Source: Chlorophyllum brunneum (lineage: Eukaryota; Basidiomycota; Agaricomycetes; Agaricales; Agaricaceae). From it: 64,000 nt of DNA. Position 1 is the first letter of the stretch, and each line of letters begins with the position of its first letter. The position numbers and the translations under genes are program-made. Below the pieces are notes generated by a model. That model was given only the letters and a program-made list of their open reading frames with translations, made no database searches and was not told the origin of the DNA. Below, piece by piece: positions 42,402 to 53,713 of the stretch. The stretch is taken from positions 2,480,001-2,544,000 of the forward strand of contig OY756142.1 of the NCBI GenBank assembly GCA_963576785.1, written 5' to 3'.

Positions 42402-43032
42402 ATGTCTAGGAACAACCTGGACCGTCTGGAGGGCGTTAGGGTTTTTAGTTTTAACGTCGCAAAGTCGTACATTTACATTGATACATTGCTCGAGAAATTG
42501 AAGGAAGACTTTGATATTCTCTTTTTCCAAGAACCCCCATGGAGGTTCATCCGCTCCACTCCCTCGGCCACCGACATGGAAGGGGATGACGTTACTGGTG
42601 CACCTAAGCACCCTGACTGGCTTATGGTGGTGCGCCCCCCCACCCAGGGGTCCCTGCCCCAAGTGATGGCATATATGCACACTTGGCTGCAACGTCTAAG
42701 GCCATCAATGAGGAGGGACCACGTTGATCACCCTGATATCCTTGCACTGACACTCTTTACTGATGCAAAGGCTTACAACTTCCTGAATGTCTATTCAGAC
42801 GATCAACATACTGCCCATCGACTTCCTTCATGGGAAGGTTGATGTCCTTCCCCTATTTGATTTTATGAGTGGGGACTTTAACTGTCATTCTTCAGAGTGG
42901 GACCCTGAGGTTCTGCATCATCGAACGACAGCTCATAGACTCATGGAAATGAGTTGCAATCTCGGCCTTGATTTGGTTATGCCAACCAACCCGGGTCCAA
43001 TGTTTATTTCCCACAACCCAGATCTCCACCCA
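42402..43032 (+). pseudogene. LINE ORF2 endonuclease fragment with frameshift
   Basis: This is family B ORF2 from the ATG at 42402 to the B7 insertion point. It reads MSRNNLDRLEGVRVFSFN and FFQEPPW. Near 42810 an extra base (catactgcccatcg) moves the remainder to another frame, where SGDFNCHSSEWDP and the HNPDLHP region are seen. Only the endonuclease is present. Confidence 0.85.
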
Positions 43033-43586
43033 TTTTTTTTTTTTTTTTTTTTTTTCCTTCATGGCCTAAGGCCGATTTATTATGCAGCGCTCGAACACAG
43101 CCCGCGGCCAGAGTACAAAAGAGTAATCTAGCGGGTATCTACGGAGAAGTAGTGGACACGCCCCACCAAGCAGATGTACCATTGCCCGAAACCAATAGTA
43201 GACAGAATTGTGTCCTACTCCCGAGCCCGGAGGGCGAGGGGAGTGGACGCCAGAAGAGGCAAATGGGCAGGGAGGTCCCCCAACCAGCGACCCAGTCCGA
43301 AGACCAGGCCCGGTCAGTAGGTGTTAATTCACTGTAAATGCCCGGCGGCGGAGACGCACCCAGTTACTGGCCCAGCTAGGCCCCAACTCCCTCTTACTAA
43401 AACCCAGTCCCCCAGCCACGGTCACCCTTGCCAGAGTAATTGACTGCACCATTAGTGTGGCTATTGGCATCTTCACCACACCTAGTCACTGTAGGGTCCA
43501 GGTCCGTTCATCGGTCATCGGAACTGTTGCCAAGTCTTCGCCAGGGGCCACCGGTGCCGGACAATAACCCACCTACCCTGAGCCAG

Positions 43587-46500
43587 TTATCCAATTCCCT
43601 GAGGAACAGATGGGAAAGCGAATGCCTGAGGGTTCGCATTCAAGAACTTGACAAGGGCACCCGGCATGGCAGGGTACCCCCGAGAGGTGTCAAACCAACT
43701 ACAGTTGGTAAGAATATGCACACAAGACTCGAAGGGAGCCCCGTATGGACACCAAAATGGTTCATCCTGGAAGAACCGAGACCGGTAGGCCCCGATAGGC
43801 GCATGGTTGAGTATAACCCTACATATGCGGGCAGACAGCAAGTTGGACTCTGCTGCGGCAGAAGGCAGCCATGAACCTCCATGGAGGTAAGTGGGCTGGA
43901 GGGGCTTACCGTTATGCCCTTCGAGAGCCATAAACTGGCTACCTGAGTAAGTAGGATCCTGGAATCGAGTGATCCAGGCATCCTGGCAGGATTTGATGGC
44001 CCTCTGACGAAGAGAGTCAAGGGAGGTCTGCGGACGGGAACCCGCAGCGACCTGAAGTTCGGTGCAGTACTGGTGTACGGTACCGTGAATGGCCCACTTC
44101 TCCGAAGAGTAGGTGTGCCAGATGTGAATGGAGCGTTCAGGGTGGCCCTCGAACCACTCCATGAGAGTGTTGCACATGGCAAGCAAATGAGCCTGACCCG
44201 AGTGAACGGAAGGGTCCACCGCTCTCTTGGCCGAGCCAAGAGAGTCAGTGAACAAGACAATGGAGTCACAATCAGGAAGGCTGGTGGCCTTTCCAATTGC
44301 GATCCGGATAGCATACAGCTCAGCATCAGGAGCCGTCACTCGACCTGCCGCATGTCTCGTCTGAAAGACACGCTGGCCCGAACCAGTAGATATGGGCAGC
44401 GGAGACTGCCTGGAATTCCCCCCACAGTGGTAGACTGGCGTCTGTGGCCACAGTGAGAACCCAAGGGTTGGCATTGGCACGGTCCAGGGTGCTGTTCAGA
44501 TGCCTTATATGCACAGCTCTCTCGTCGCATGAGCGAGGAGAGTCGTGGAAGGAGACCTGGGCCACAAAGCGGTCCAGGAGACGATGACCAGGCTGAGCCA
44601 CTGCAGAGCAGGGGTCAAACTGTTCAGTAAGGGATGGGAGCACGGAAACAGCTTCCATAAGGGAACCCTTGACCTGACCGACAAGACGGTCAGACAGGAG
44701 GGAGATGGAGAGAGGGTGCGGGGGGGCACCCTTGGCGTTCGGACGATCGAGGAGGGATCGAAGAGGGTGGGTATTGGAGAGGGTGGAGAGACGGTAGTTC
44801 GCTCTTGAGGCCAGCTTCTTCAGATGGAGGTGGATGGGGATGAGGCCAGCGAGGGCCTCGGTGCTGCCAGATGGGGAGGTGCGGAACGTGCCGGTGATCC
44901 ACAATGCAGCCTTGCATTGCATAGTGTTTAGGAATTTGATGAGGCCCTTACACCAAGCCTTATCAAAATACCACAGACGGAAGCCATATGTCGCAATAGG
45001 CACGACACATGACCTGAAGAGGAGCCGCTTCTGCCTGGGGGTCAGACCGTGGGAGGAGTTACCCAGCATCCCCATCACTTTCACGGTGGAGAGGGCTTTG
45101 GTAGAATAATGTCGAACATGTTCCTGAAAATTCAGGGCACGATCAAAGTAGAAGCCCAGGTACCTCCAATAGGTCTTAGGGCGAAGAGGAGTGTCCCCTG
45201 TGAATGGACCGAAGCCTAAGTCAAGGGGGGGATTGACGTCTCCAGGCTTCCTAGAGAAGTGGAAGAGCTCAGACTTGTCATGCTCCATGACAAGTGCGAA
45301 CGCTACAAAAAGATTGAAGAGAACGATGTACGCCCCCTTGAGGGCATCCAAGTTCTCGTCCCAGGTCTTAGCCTGAGCAACGACGGTACTGTCATTGACA
45401 TACGACAGCAGAGTACTCCTAGGGGAAGTGATCCGCAAGTCAAAAACCCTCATGAGAGGTGCAATATAGAGGCTAGAGAGGACAGGGGACATGGCAGAGC
45501 CCTGTCCGACGCCCACATCTGCACCCCGGGGATCAGAGGAGAAGCCATTCCATGTGTAAACAGTGGAACGGCCCACCAAGTATGAAGCAAAAAAGGTTCG
45601 CACGTTAAGTGGGAACCCCTGCTTGGCAAGAATAGCCATGAGCATCTCATGGTTAAGGGAGGGAAAGAACTGAGCGATGTCGAAAGCAACCATGCTTGTC
45701 TTGAGACCTTTAGCCCACCCAGCGCAAACTAGGTGTGTAAGGAACAACCCGGCATCCTCAGTGGAACGTTGGCGAATGCCTCCAAGTTGGTGGGGATGAA
45801 AGATGTCATGTTTAACGGCATCAAACTGGATACGGTTGGAAATCATTTTCTCAACCAGTTTACCAAGCGTGTTCAGGAGGACAATTGGCCTGAACGCCTT
45901 GGGGGTAGAGTAAGAGGGCTTCCCCGGCTTCGGAATAATAACCGAGAGCGACTCCTTAAAACTGCGTGGCCAATGCCCCACCGAGAGGCAGGCGTTGGCC
46001 AAACGCAGGAACACCGTCAAGCAATCTTCATCGATGACAATGTACTTCAGATGGGACCATGTAACATGGTCCGGACCTGGAGAGGACGTATTAGAACAAG
46101 AGGACAGAGCCTCCTTGAGTTCCAATGCCGAGAAGGGGGCCCACTCCCGGACTGGAAGGTCCGGAAGGGGGTCGAGGACAGACGCATCACACCGCCGATT
46201 AGCAGCGGAGTTGTACGTCGAGTGGAGGGCATCCCAGAGAGAGTCCATAGTATGACAAGGCCGTCCGTTAAACTGGATAGCCTCACAGGGAGGTAACTTG
46301 CGTGCCTTGACCCATTCCATAAGGTCCCATGGCCGCTTGTTAGTGGAAGCGATTTCCTCAATCTTAGAGTCGAAGAATCGGCGCTTGGCAGCTGCACGAG
46401 CTCACCTAAAGTCCCCCCAGTCACCCCGACTACGAGAGTCCTGGTACCTGGAGAAGGAAGTAGCACATGCCTTGTCCCACCAGGGACGAGTGCAGCGTGT

Positions 46501-47454
46501 AATCCGGATCTCCTTTGAGTGGTGTGTCCACACGTCGGAGAAGGCTTCAGCCACGGCCGAAGCCAAGGCATCCACTTGATCCGGGGATTCTGGAGAGGGA
46601 TGACCAAAAAGATCAGTCACCTCATCGATGACGTGTCCCAAAAAGGCCTTCTCTTTGTCGGAGCCCCTTGGTAGGACAGACTTGACGACCCCGACATCAA
46701 CAGGGGTGATGGGAAGGGAGACAGTCAGTGGAACATGATCTGAAGTACCCTGCATAGATATGTCCCGATAAGGAAAGGTCCTTGATGCATCGGGAGATGA
46801 GACAAACACCAGATCGATCACCGATGGGTGGAGATCTGGGTTGTGGGAAATAAATGTCGGACCCAGGTTGGTTGGCATAACCAAATCGAGGCCAAGATCG
46901 CAGCTCATTTCCATGAGCCTATGAGCTGTCGTTCGATGATGCAGAACCTCAGGGTCCCACTCCGAAGAATGACAGTTAAAGTCCCCACTCATAAAGTCGA
47001 ATGGGGGGAGAGCATCTACCTTCCCATGAAGGAAGTTGATGGTGGTATGCTGATCATCTGAGTAGACGTTCAGGAAATTGAGGGCCTTCGCATCAGTGAA
47101 GAGCATCAGTGCCAAGATGTCAGGGTGATCCACGAGGTCCCTCCTCATTGATGGCCTTAGACGTTGCAGCCGAGTGTGCACATATGCCATCACTCGGAGC
47201 AGGGACCCCTGGGTAGGGGGACGCACTACCATAAGCCAATCAGGGTGCTTAGGTGCGCCAGTAACATCTTCCCCCTCCATGTTAGTGGTCGAGGGAGCAG
47301 AGCGGATGAACCTCCATGGAGGTTCCTGGAAAAAGAGACCATCGAAGTCGTTCTTCAATTTCTCGAGCAGTACATCAACATAAATAAATGATTTAGCAAC
47401 GTTAAATGAGAAAACCCTAACGCCCTCCAGATGGCCCAGGTTGTTCCTAGACAT
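43587..47454 (-). pseudogene. LINE ORF2, stop, frameshift and YVND in the RT active site
   Basis: This is family B ORF2 from the ATG at 47454. A TGA at 46402-46404 (codon 351) replaces CGA (Arg), a CpG transition. The catalytic YVDD has become YVND through a G-to-A change (codon at 45394-45396), which removes a metal-binding aspartate and would abolish reverse transcription. One extra base near 44385 shifts the frame in the RNase H region (AHIYWFGPACL). The rest remains recognisable: endonuclease SGDFNCHS and SDHVPL, RNase H APDAELYAI and LFTDS. The C-terminal knuckle has CPYGAPFE for CPCGAPFE, losing a Cys. Confidence 0.9.
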
Positions 47455-49427
47455 AAGGGGGGTTATGAGGGGGGATGGGAGAGCAACGATGTCTGTCACA
47501 CACCTCTCGATAACGGGCTGTCAGCCAGGCCCGGTCGTGTTTGTGGTTCCAGAAAGTGCACTTCCTGGAATCAGCGGGATGCTCCTTCTTGCAGTTATGA
47601 CAGTGAGGAGGATGGGGGCATGGTTGACCAACAGGGGTAGCAGGAACCAGAGGCATAGCCTTTGGTTGCCCCTTACAACACAGAGCAAAGGTGCGGTGAT
47701 TGGCACGAGAGTGTGCACCACTGCAGTCGGGACATGCCAGGCCATTGGCCTTGCACCAGGAGGAGGCATGGCCCCACTTGTAACAGCGGGTACACAGCGA
47801 CTCATTACAACGAGGGTTAGCAGAGAGTATAACGCACTGCTTGTTCCCAAACATGATCTTCTTATTCAGAAGACCGAGAGCTCGGGTACCCCTCATGGAG
47901 TCCCAGATGTCAAAAAACGCCGTACATGAGTCAGACGTCTTGGAGTTGCGCACCAGCCTAGGGGGACCCTTCAGGCTGATAAGAGGAGCATGCACCGACG
48001 AGGTGAGGACCTCCTCGATGTTTGCTGGGGTACACTGAACTCCAGCGGCAGAGTTCTTGAGATATGGGACGTCAACCACATGGAGGTACGACACCGAAGA
48101 TGGGAGTCCGATCCAGAAGGGGGCTCCTGGAGGGGACAGACGTTCAACCAACGCCCTGAGGATCTCAATGTCCTTGGTCGTGGCGAGTTTGTTGGTGGCC
48201 ATGGAATAGCCATCGTATGCAAGCGTGGCACCTTCCACGATCAGAGAGCTTCTCCCAGCCTTCAGCGCCTTACAGGCCTGCTGGGTAAGAGTATGGAGAC
48301 CAGCCGAGGCATTCGACTTGTCTTCATAGGAAACTAGGACCTGCTTTCGCGACGGTCTGGGAATCGTGAACACTGGCTTCTTAGGGCGAGCAGTCGACGA
48401 GGGGGATTGCTTTGCAGCCTCAGCTTGCAAATGAAGACTGAGGAGCTGCTCTGCGGAGAGATGGGGAAAGGCTGCTTTCAATGCAGAAAGCGGCTCTACC
48501 CCAGGTTTGGACGAGGCCGGTTGTTTCGCTGCAGCCGAGTAAGCCTTCTGTCCTGGCTTAGGCTTCGAAGCGATCGTAGAGGGAGGAGGTCCAGAGGGCC
48601 TCTCGTAGGGGACCTGAGGCTTTGTAGGGGCCTTAACAGGTCGGATGGGTGCCTTCCCCTTAGGGTCCATGCGCGGGCGTTTGACCGGAGTCTTCTCCGG
48701 ATCCATAAGATTGTCCTCCTCCTGCACAGAGGCTCTGCGCTGGGGGGGGGCCAAGGATAGAAGGTCCCGGAACCCTGGGGGGGGTAGCCGGGGGCCTATA
48801 AGTCACCACTGGGAGAGCAGGAAATGCCGAAGCAATCGAGTCCCTCAGGGAGAGAGAGTCACTCGCCCCTGTGTAGGTTTCACGCCACATGGGGGAGGAT
48901 GCGACCGTCTGGACTATCTCAGACAGTCGAGAGGCGATGGGACGGAAGGATGGAGCATCCTCCTGGGGAATGAGATGCACCATCTTCATGAAGTCGGCAA
49001 CAATCTCGAGTGACCGTTGGATCACATCGGCGTCCTCTCTGGCACTAATATTGATGTCCAGGATAGAGAGGGGGGCGGCGGTAGGCTCCTCCTGGTCGTC
49101 CTGTTCCATGTCCTCCGGAGAGGCGGGAGGAGGGGAAGACGGGGGGAGGGACAAAGCCCTGGCTTCTGCACCAGGAGCTGGGATAGGTTGAGAGGGGGTT
49201 GGGGACCCGTGTCGTGATGGAGTGTGTCCCCTCTGCTGAAGGGGAACTGCGGGGGCATAGGTATCCCTGGCACTGCTACCATAGGGGGGGATACCCAGAG
49301 AGTAAGGGCCTGGGGTGGACCTGGGGGGGGGACCGGCTGCTGCCTCAAAGGCAGTGGCCATGTTATCGTCGTCTGAGGAGGCCTCGCAATGGGCGCTCGT
49401 CCTCCTCCTCGAACTACAAGTAGGCAT
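47447..49427 (-). pseudogene. LINE ORF1 with a homopolymer frameshift
   Basis: This is family B ORF1 from the ATG at 49427 (MPTCSSRRR) to the TAG at 47447-47449. The first 230 codons are open, then the frame changes near 48755 in a C/G-run and continues open to the end. The knuckles CTRCYKWGHASSWC, CPDC and CHNCKKEHPADSRKC are intact. The frameshift is in the same Pro-coding homopolymer region that is altered in B4, so this tract is unstable or error-prone in assembly. Confidence 0.88.
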
Positions 49428-49556
49428 GGGGGCTAGGGGCCCATACGGAAATCCGCGCTAAGAGCGCTCACTGTCTTGGACATGTAGGACGTTAAGAGTG
49501 TCGACAAAGGGGTGATCATGTGATTGACAGGTGGGAGTTCCGGGAAAAGAAGCGAT

Positions 49557-50856
49557 CATCGCACCTCCCCCTCTGGCGGCACTGAAGCCCTCGCTGGCCT
49601 CATCCCCATCCACCTCCATCTGAAGAAGTTGGCCTCAAGAGTGAACTACCATCTCTCCACCCTCTCCGATACTCACCCTCTTCGATCCCTCCTTGATCGT
49701 CCGAATGCCAAGGGCGCCCCCCCGCACCCTCTCTCCATCTCCCTCCTGTCTGACCATCTTGTCGGTCGGGTCAAGGGTTCCCTTATGGAAGCCGTCTTAG
49801 TGCTCCCATCTCTTACTAAACAGTTTGACCCCTGCTCTGCAGTGGCTTAACCTGGTCACTGTCTCCTGGACCCCTTTGCGACCCAGGTCTTCTTCCACGA
49901 CTCTCCTCGCTCTCGTGACAAGAGAGCTGTACATATAAGGCATCTGAATGGCACCTTGGAACGTGCCAATGCCGATCCCCGGGTTCTCACTGTGGCCACA
50001 GACGCCAGTCTACCGCTGCGGGGGGAATTCCAGGCAGTTTCTGCTGCCCATATCTACTGGTCAGGCCTGCATGTCTTCCAGATGAGACATGCGGCAGGCC
50101 AGGTGACGGCTCCGGATGTGGAGCTGTATGCTATCCGGATCGCGATTGGGAAGGCCACCAGCCTCCCCGATTGTGACTCCATTATTTTGTTCACCGACTC
50201 CCTTGGCTCTACTGAGAGAGCGGTGGACCCCTCCGTTCACTCGGGTCAGGCTCATTTGCTTGCCGTGTGTAGCGCCCTTATGGAGTGGTTTGGGAGTCAC
50301 CCCGAATGCTCCATTCACATCTGGCACACCTACTCTTTGGAGAAGTGGGCCATTCATGGTACCATACACCAGTACTGCACTGAACTTCAGGTCGCTGTGG
50401 GTTCCCATCCACAAACCTCCCTTGACTCCCTTCGTCAGAGGGTTGTCAAATCCTGCCAGGATGCCTGGATCACTCAATTCCAGGATCCTACTTACTCGGG
50501 TAGCCAGTTCATGGCTCTCGAAGGGCGTAACGGTAAGCCCCTCCAGCCCACTTACCTCCATGGCGGTTCGTGGCTGCCTTTTGCTGCAGCGGAGTCCAAC
50601 TCGCTGTCTGCCCGCATGTGTAGGGTTATACTCAACCATGCGCCTATCGGGGCCTATAGGTCTCGGTTCTTCCAGGATGAACCATTCTGGGTGTCCATGC
50701 GGGGCTCCTTTCGAGTCTCGTGTGCATATTCTTACCAACTGTAGTTGGTTTGACACCTCTTGGGGGTACCCTGCCACGCCGGGTGCCCTTGTCAAGTTCT
50801 TGAATGCGAACCCTCAGGCGTTCGCTTTCCCATCCATTCCCCAGGGAATTGGATAA
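49557..50856 (+). pseudogene. LINE ORF2 C-terminal fragment, stop and frameshift
   Basis: This is a family B ORF2 fragment with RNase H motifs ATDAS, APDVELYAI (Ala to Val before the Glu) and LFTDS. A TAA at 49848-49850 replaces CAG of sister copies (two transitions). An extra G near 50690 (tgggtgtcc for tggtgtcc) shifts the frame just before the C-terminal knuckle, which is then read in another frame to the TAA at 50854-50856 (CPCGAPFESRVHILTNC). Confidence 0.86.
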
Positions 50857-51410
50857 CTGGCTTAGGGTAGGTGGGTTATTGTCTGGCACCGGAGAACTCC
50901 GGTGGAAGTCTGGCGAAGACTCTCGGAGTTTTATGAATGGAGTTGTCCCCTTTGGTGACTAGGTGTGGTGAAGATGCCGATAGCCACACAAATGGTGCAG
51001 CCGATTACTCTGGCAAGGGTGACTGCGGCCGGGGGGATGACTCTCAGTAAGAAGGACTTTGGGGGCTGGTAGCTAGACTGGTAACCAGGGGTTTCCATTG
51101 CTGGGCATTTGCGGTAAATTAACACTTACTGACTGGGCCTGGTCTCCGGACTAGGTCACTGGTTGGGGGACCTCCCTGCCCACTCGCCTCCTCTGGCGTC
51201 CACTCCCCTCGCCCTCCGGGCTCGGGAGTAGGGCGCAATTCCTCCTACCGTTGGTTTTGGGCAATGGTACTTCTGCTTGGTAGGGTGTAGTTACCACTCT
51301 CTCCATAGATACCCGCTAGAGTACTTGTTTGTATTCTGGCCGTGGGCTGTGTTCGAGCGCTGCGTAATAAGTTGGCCTTAGGCCATGATTTTTAAAAAAA
51401 AAAAAAAAAA
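49557..51410 (+). mobile_element. Family B LINE 3' fragment (B8)
   Basis: This is the 3' part of a family B copy: ORF2 from just after the RT (RTSPSGGTEALAGL) to the stop at 50856, 3' UTR (50857-51393, no gene) and oligo(A) (51394-51410). It may be the 3' end of B5, displaced by the B7 insertion with a deletion. The hairpin near the 3' end is preserved with one G-U pair. Confidence 0.83.
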
Positions 51411-53584
51411 CCCCCCTCCCAGACCTTCCAGTCCAGGAGTGGGCCCCTTTCTTGGCATTGGAACTCAAGGAGGCTCTGTCCTCCTGTTCTAATACGTCCT
51501 CTCCAGGGCCAGACCATGTTACATGGTCCCACCTTAAATACATTGTCATCGATGAAGATTGTTTGATGGTGTTCCTGTGCCTGGCCAATGCCTGCCTTAC
51601 AGTAGGGCACTGGCCTCACAGTTTCAAGGAGTCGCTTTCGGTTATCATTCTGAAGCCAGGAAAGCCCTCCTACTCTACCCCCAAGGCATTCAGGCTGATT
51701 GTCCTCCTGAACACGCTTGGTAAACTGGTTGAGAAAATGCTTTCCAACCGCATCCAGTTTGATGCCATTAAACACGACATCTTTCATCCCCATCAACTTG
51801 GAGGCATTCGCCAATGCTCCACTGAGGACACTGGGTTGTTCCTTACCCACCTGGTTTGTGCTGGGTGGGCTAAAGGTCTCAAGACAAGCGTGGTCACTTT
51901 CGACATTGCTCAGTTCTTCCCCTCTCTTAACCATGAGATGCTCATGGCTATTCTTGCCAAGCAAGAGTTCCCACTTAACGTGCGGACCTTTTTCGCTTCA
52001 TACTTGGTGGGCCATTCCACTGTTTACACATGGAACGGCTTCTCCTCTGATCCCCGGGGTGCAGACATGGGCGTCGGGCAGGGCTCTGCCATGTCCCCCA
52101 TCCTCTCTGGCCTCTATATCGCGTCTCTCATGAAGGTTTTTGACTTGCGGATCACTTCCCCTGGGAGTACTCTGCTGTCGTATGTCGATGACGGTACCGT
52201 CGTTGCCCAGGCTAAGACCTGGGACAAGAACTTGGATACCCTCAAGGGGGCATACATTGTTCTCTTTAACCTTTTCATAGCATTCGTGCTTGTCATGGAG
52301 CATGACAAGTCTGAGCTTTTCCACTGCTCCAGAAAGCCTGGAGACATCAATCCCTCCCTTGACTTGGGCTTCGGTCCATTCACGGGGAACACCCCCCTCC
52401 GCCCTAAGACCTATTGGAGGTACCTGGGCTTTTACTTTGATCATGCCCTGAACTTCCAGGAGCATGTTCAACATTACTCTACCAAGGCCCTTTCCACCAT
52501 GAAAGTAATGGGGATGCTTGGCAACTTCTTCCGCAGTCTGACCCCCAAGCAGAAGTGACTCCTCTTCAGGTCATGTGTTATGCCTATTGGCTTTTGTCTG
52601 TGGTATTTTGATAGGGCTTGATGTAAGGGCCTTCTCAAATCCCTCAATACTATGCAATGCAAGGCTGCATTGTGGATCACTGGTGTATTCCACACCTCCC
52701 CCTCTAGCAGTGCCGAAGCTCTTGCTGGTCTCATCCCCGTCCACCTCCATCTGAAGAAGTTGGCCTCAAGAGCAAACTACCATCTCTCCACCCTCTCCGA
52801 TACTCACCCTCTCCGATCCCTCCTTGATCGTCCAAACGCCAAGGGTGCCCCCCCACACCCTCTCTCCATCTCCCTCCTGTCTGACCGCTTCGTTAGGCAG
52901 GTCAAAGGTTCCCTTATGGAAGCTGTTTCCGTGCTCCCATCTCTTACTGAACAGTTTGACCCCTGCTCTGCAGTGGCTCAGCCTGGTCACCATCTCCTGG
53001 ACTGCTTTGTGGCCCAGGTCTTCTTCTATGACTCTCCTCATTCATGTGATGAGAGGGCTGTGCATATAAGGCATCTGAATAGCACTTTGGAACATGCTAA
53101 TGCCAATCCTTGGGTTCTCACTGTGGCCACGGATGCCAGTCTACCGCTGCGGGGGGGAATTCCAGGCAGTTTCTGCTGCCCATATATACCGGTCAGGCCA
53201 GCGTGTCTTCCAGACAAGACATGTGGCAGGTCGAGTGACAACTCCTGATGCTGAGCTGTACGCTATCCGGATCGCAATTGGAAAGGCCACCAGCCTTCCT
53301 GATTGTGACTCCATTGTTTTGTTCACTGACTCCCTTGGCTCGGCCAAGAGAGCGGTGGACCCCTCCATTCACTCAGGTCAGGCTCATTTGCTTGCCGTGT
53401 GCAATGCTCTCATGGAGTGGTTCGAGGGTCACCCCGAACGCTCCATTCACATCTGGCACACCTACTCTTTGGAGAAGTGGGCCATTCATGGTACCGTACA
53501 TCAGTACTGTACTGAGCTACGGGTTGCTGTGGGGTCCCGTCTGCAGACCTCCCTCGACTCCCTTTGTCAGAAGGTCATCAAATC
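51411..53584 (+). mobile_element. Family B LINE internal fragment (B9)
   Basis: This is a plus-strand family B ORF2 segment from the linker (PLPDLPVQEW) to the RNase H end (KVIKS). It is bounded on the left by the B8 tail and on the right by the 5' end of B10. It has neither end of the element. It is more decayed than B10, and no matching continuation is found directly right of B10. Confidence 0.82.
51413..53584 (+). pseudogene. LINE ORF2 fragment, multiple stops
   Basis: Family B ORF2 is open from 51413 to a TGA at 52556-52558 (CGG in sister copies). It covers the RT with motif A (FDIAQFFPSL), GQGSAMSPILSGLY and YVDD. Then follow a small in-frame deletion near 52585, a second TGA near 52620 (again CGG), and an extra G near 53153 in the run before EFQAVSA that shifts the frame in the RNase H. 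LFTDS is present near 53322. It is cut at 53584 by B10. Confidence 0.86.
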
Positions 53585-53616
53585 ATCGCTTCTTTTCCCG
53601 GAACTCCCACCTGTCG

Positions 53617-53628
53617 ATCACGTGATCA
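53617..53628. promoter_or_regulatory. Palindrome GATCACGTGATC in B10 5' UTR
   Basis: This perfect 12-bp palindrome with a CACGTG core lies 32 bp from the element's first base, as in B2 and B4. It is a candidate internal promoter or factor-binding site; the function is inferred only from its position and conservation. Confidence 0.4.
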
Positions 53629-53713
53629 CCCCTTCGTCGACACTCTTAACGTCCTACACGTCCAAGACAGTGAGCGCTCTTAGCGCGGATTTCCATATGG
53701 GCCCCTAGCCCCC

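Larger units (their letters stand above)
42182..43032 (+). mobile_element. Family B LINE (B5), second piece
   Basis: This continues B5 with the end of ORF1 (stop at 42407-42409) and the start of ORF2 (ATG at 42402, the 8-nt overlap preserved). It is cut at 43032 by the oligo(T) of the minus-strand B7. The ORF2 endonuclease part (FFQEPPW, SGDFNCHS) has an insertion near 42810 that shifts the frame. Its 3' part may be the fragment at 49557-51410. Confidence 0.87.
43033..49556 (-). mobile_element. Full-length family B LINE (B7), decayed
   Basis: This is a complete minus-strand family B element: 5' end at 49556 (ATCGCTTCTTTTCCCGG), ORF1 49427-47447, ORF2 47454-43587, 3' UTR 43586-43056 (no gene) and oligo(A) as T at 43033-43055. 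Its 3' terminus reads GGCCATGAAGG before the tail rather than GGCCATGATTC. It carries three or more disabling mutations. No target duplication is visible; the flanking B(+) sequence jumps from the endonuclease (43032) to a point beyond the RT (49557), so about 1.9 kb of target seems to be missing. Confidence 0.92.
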
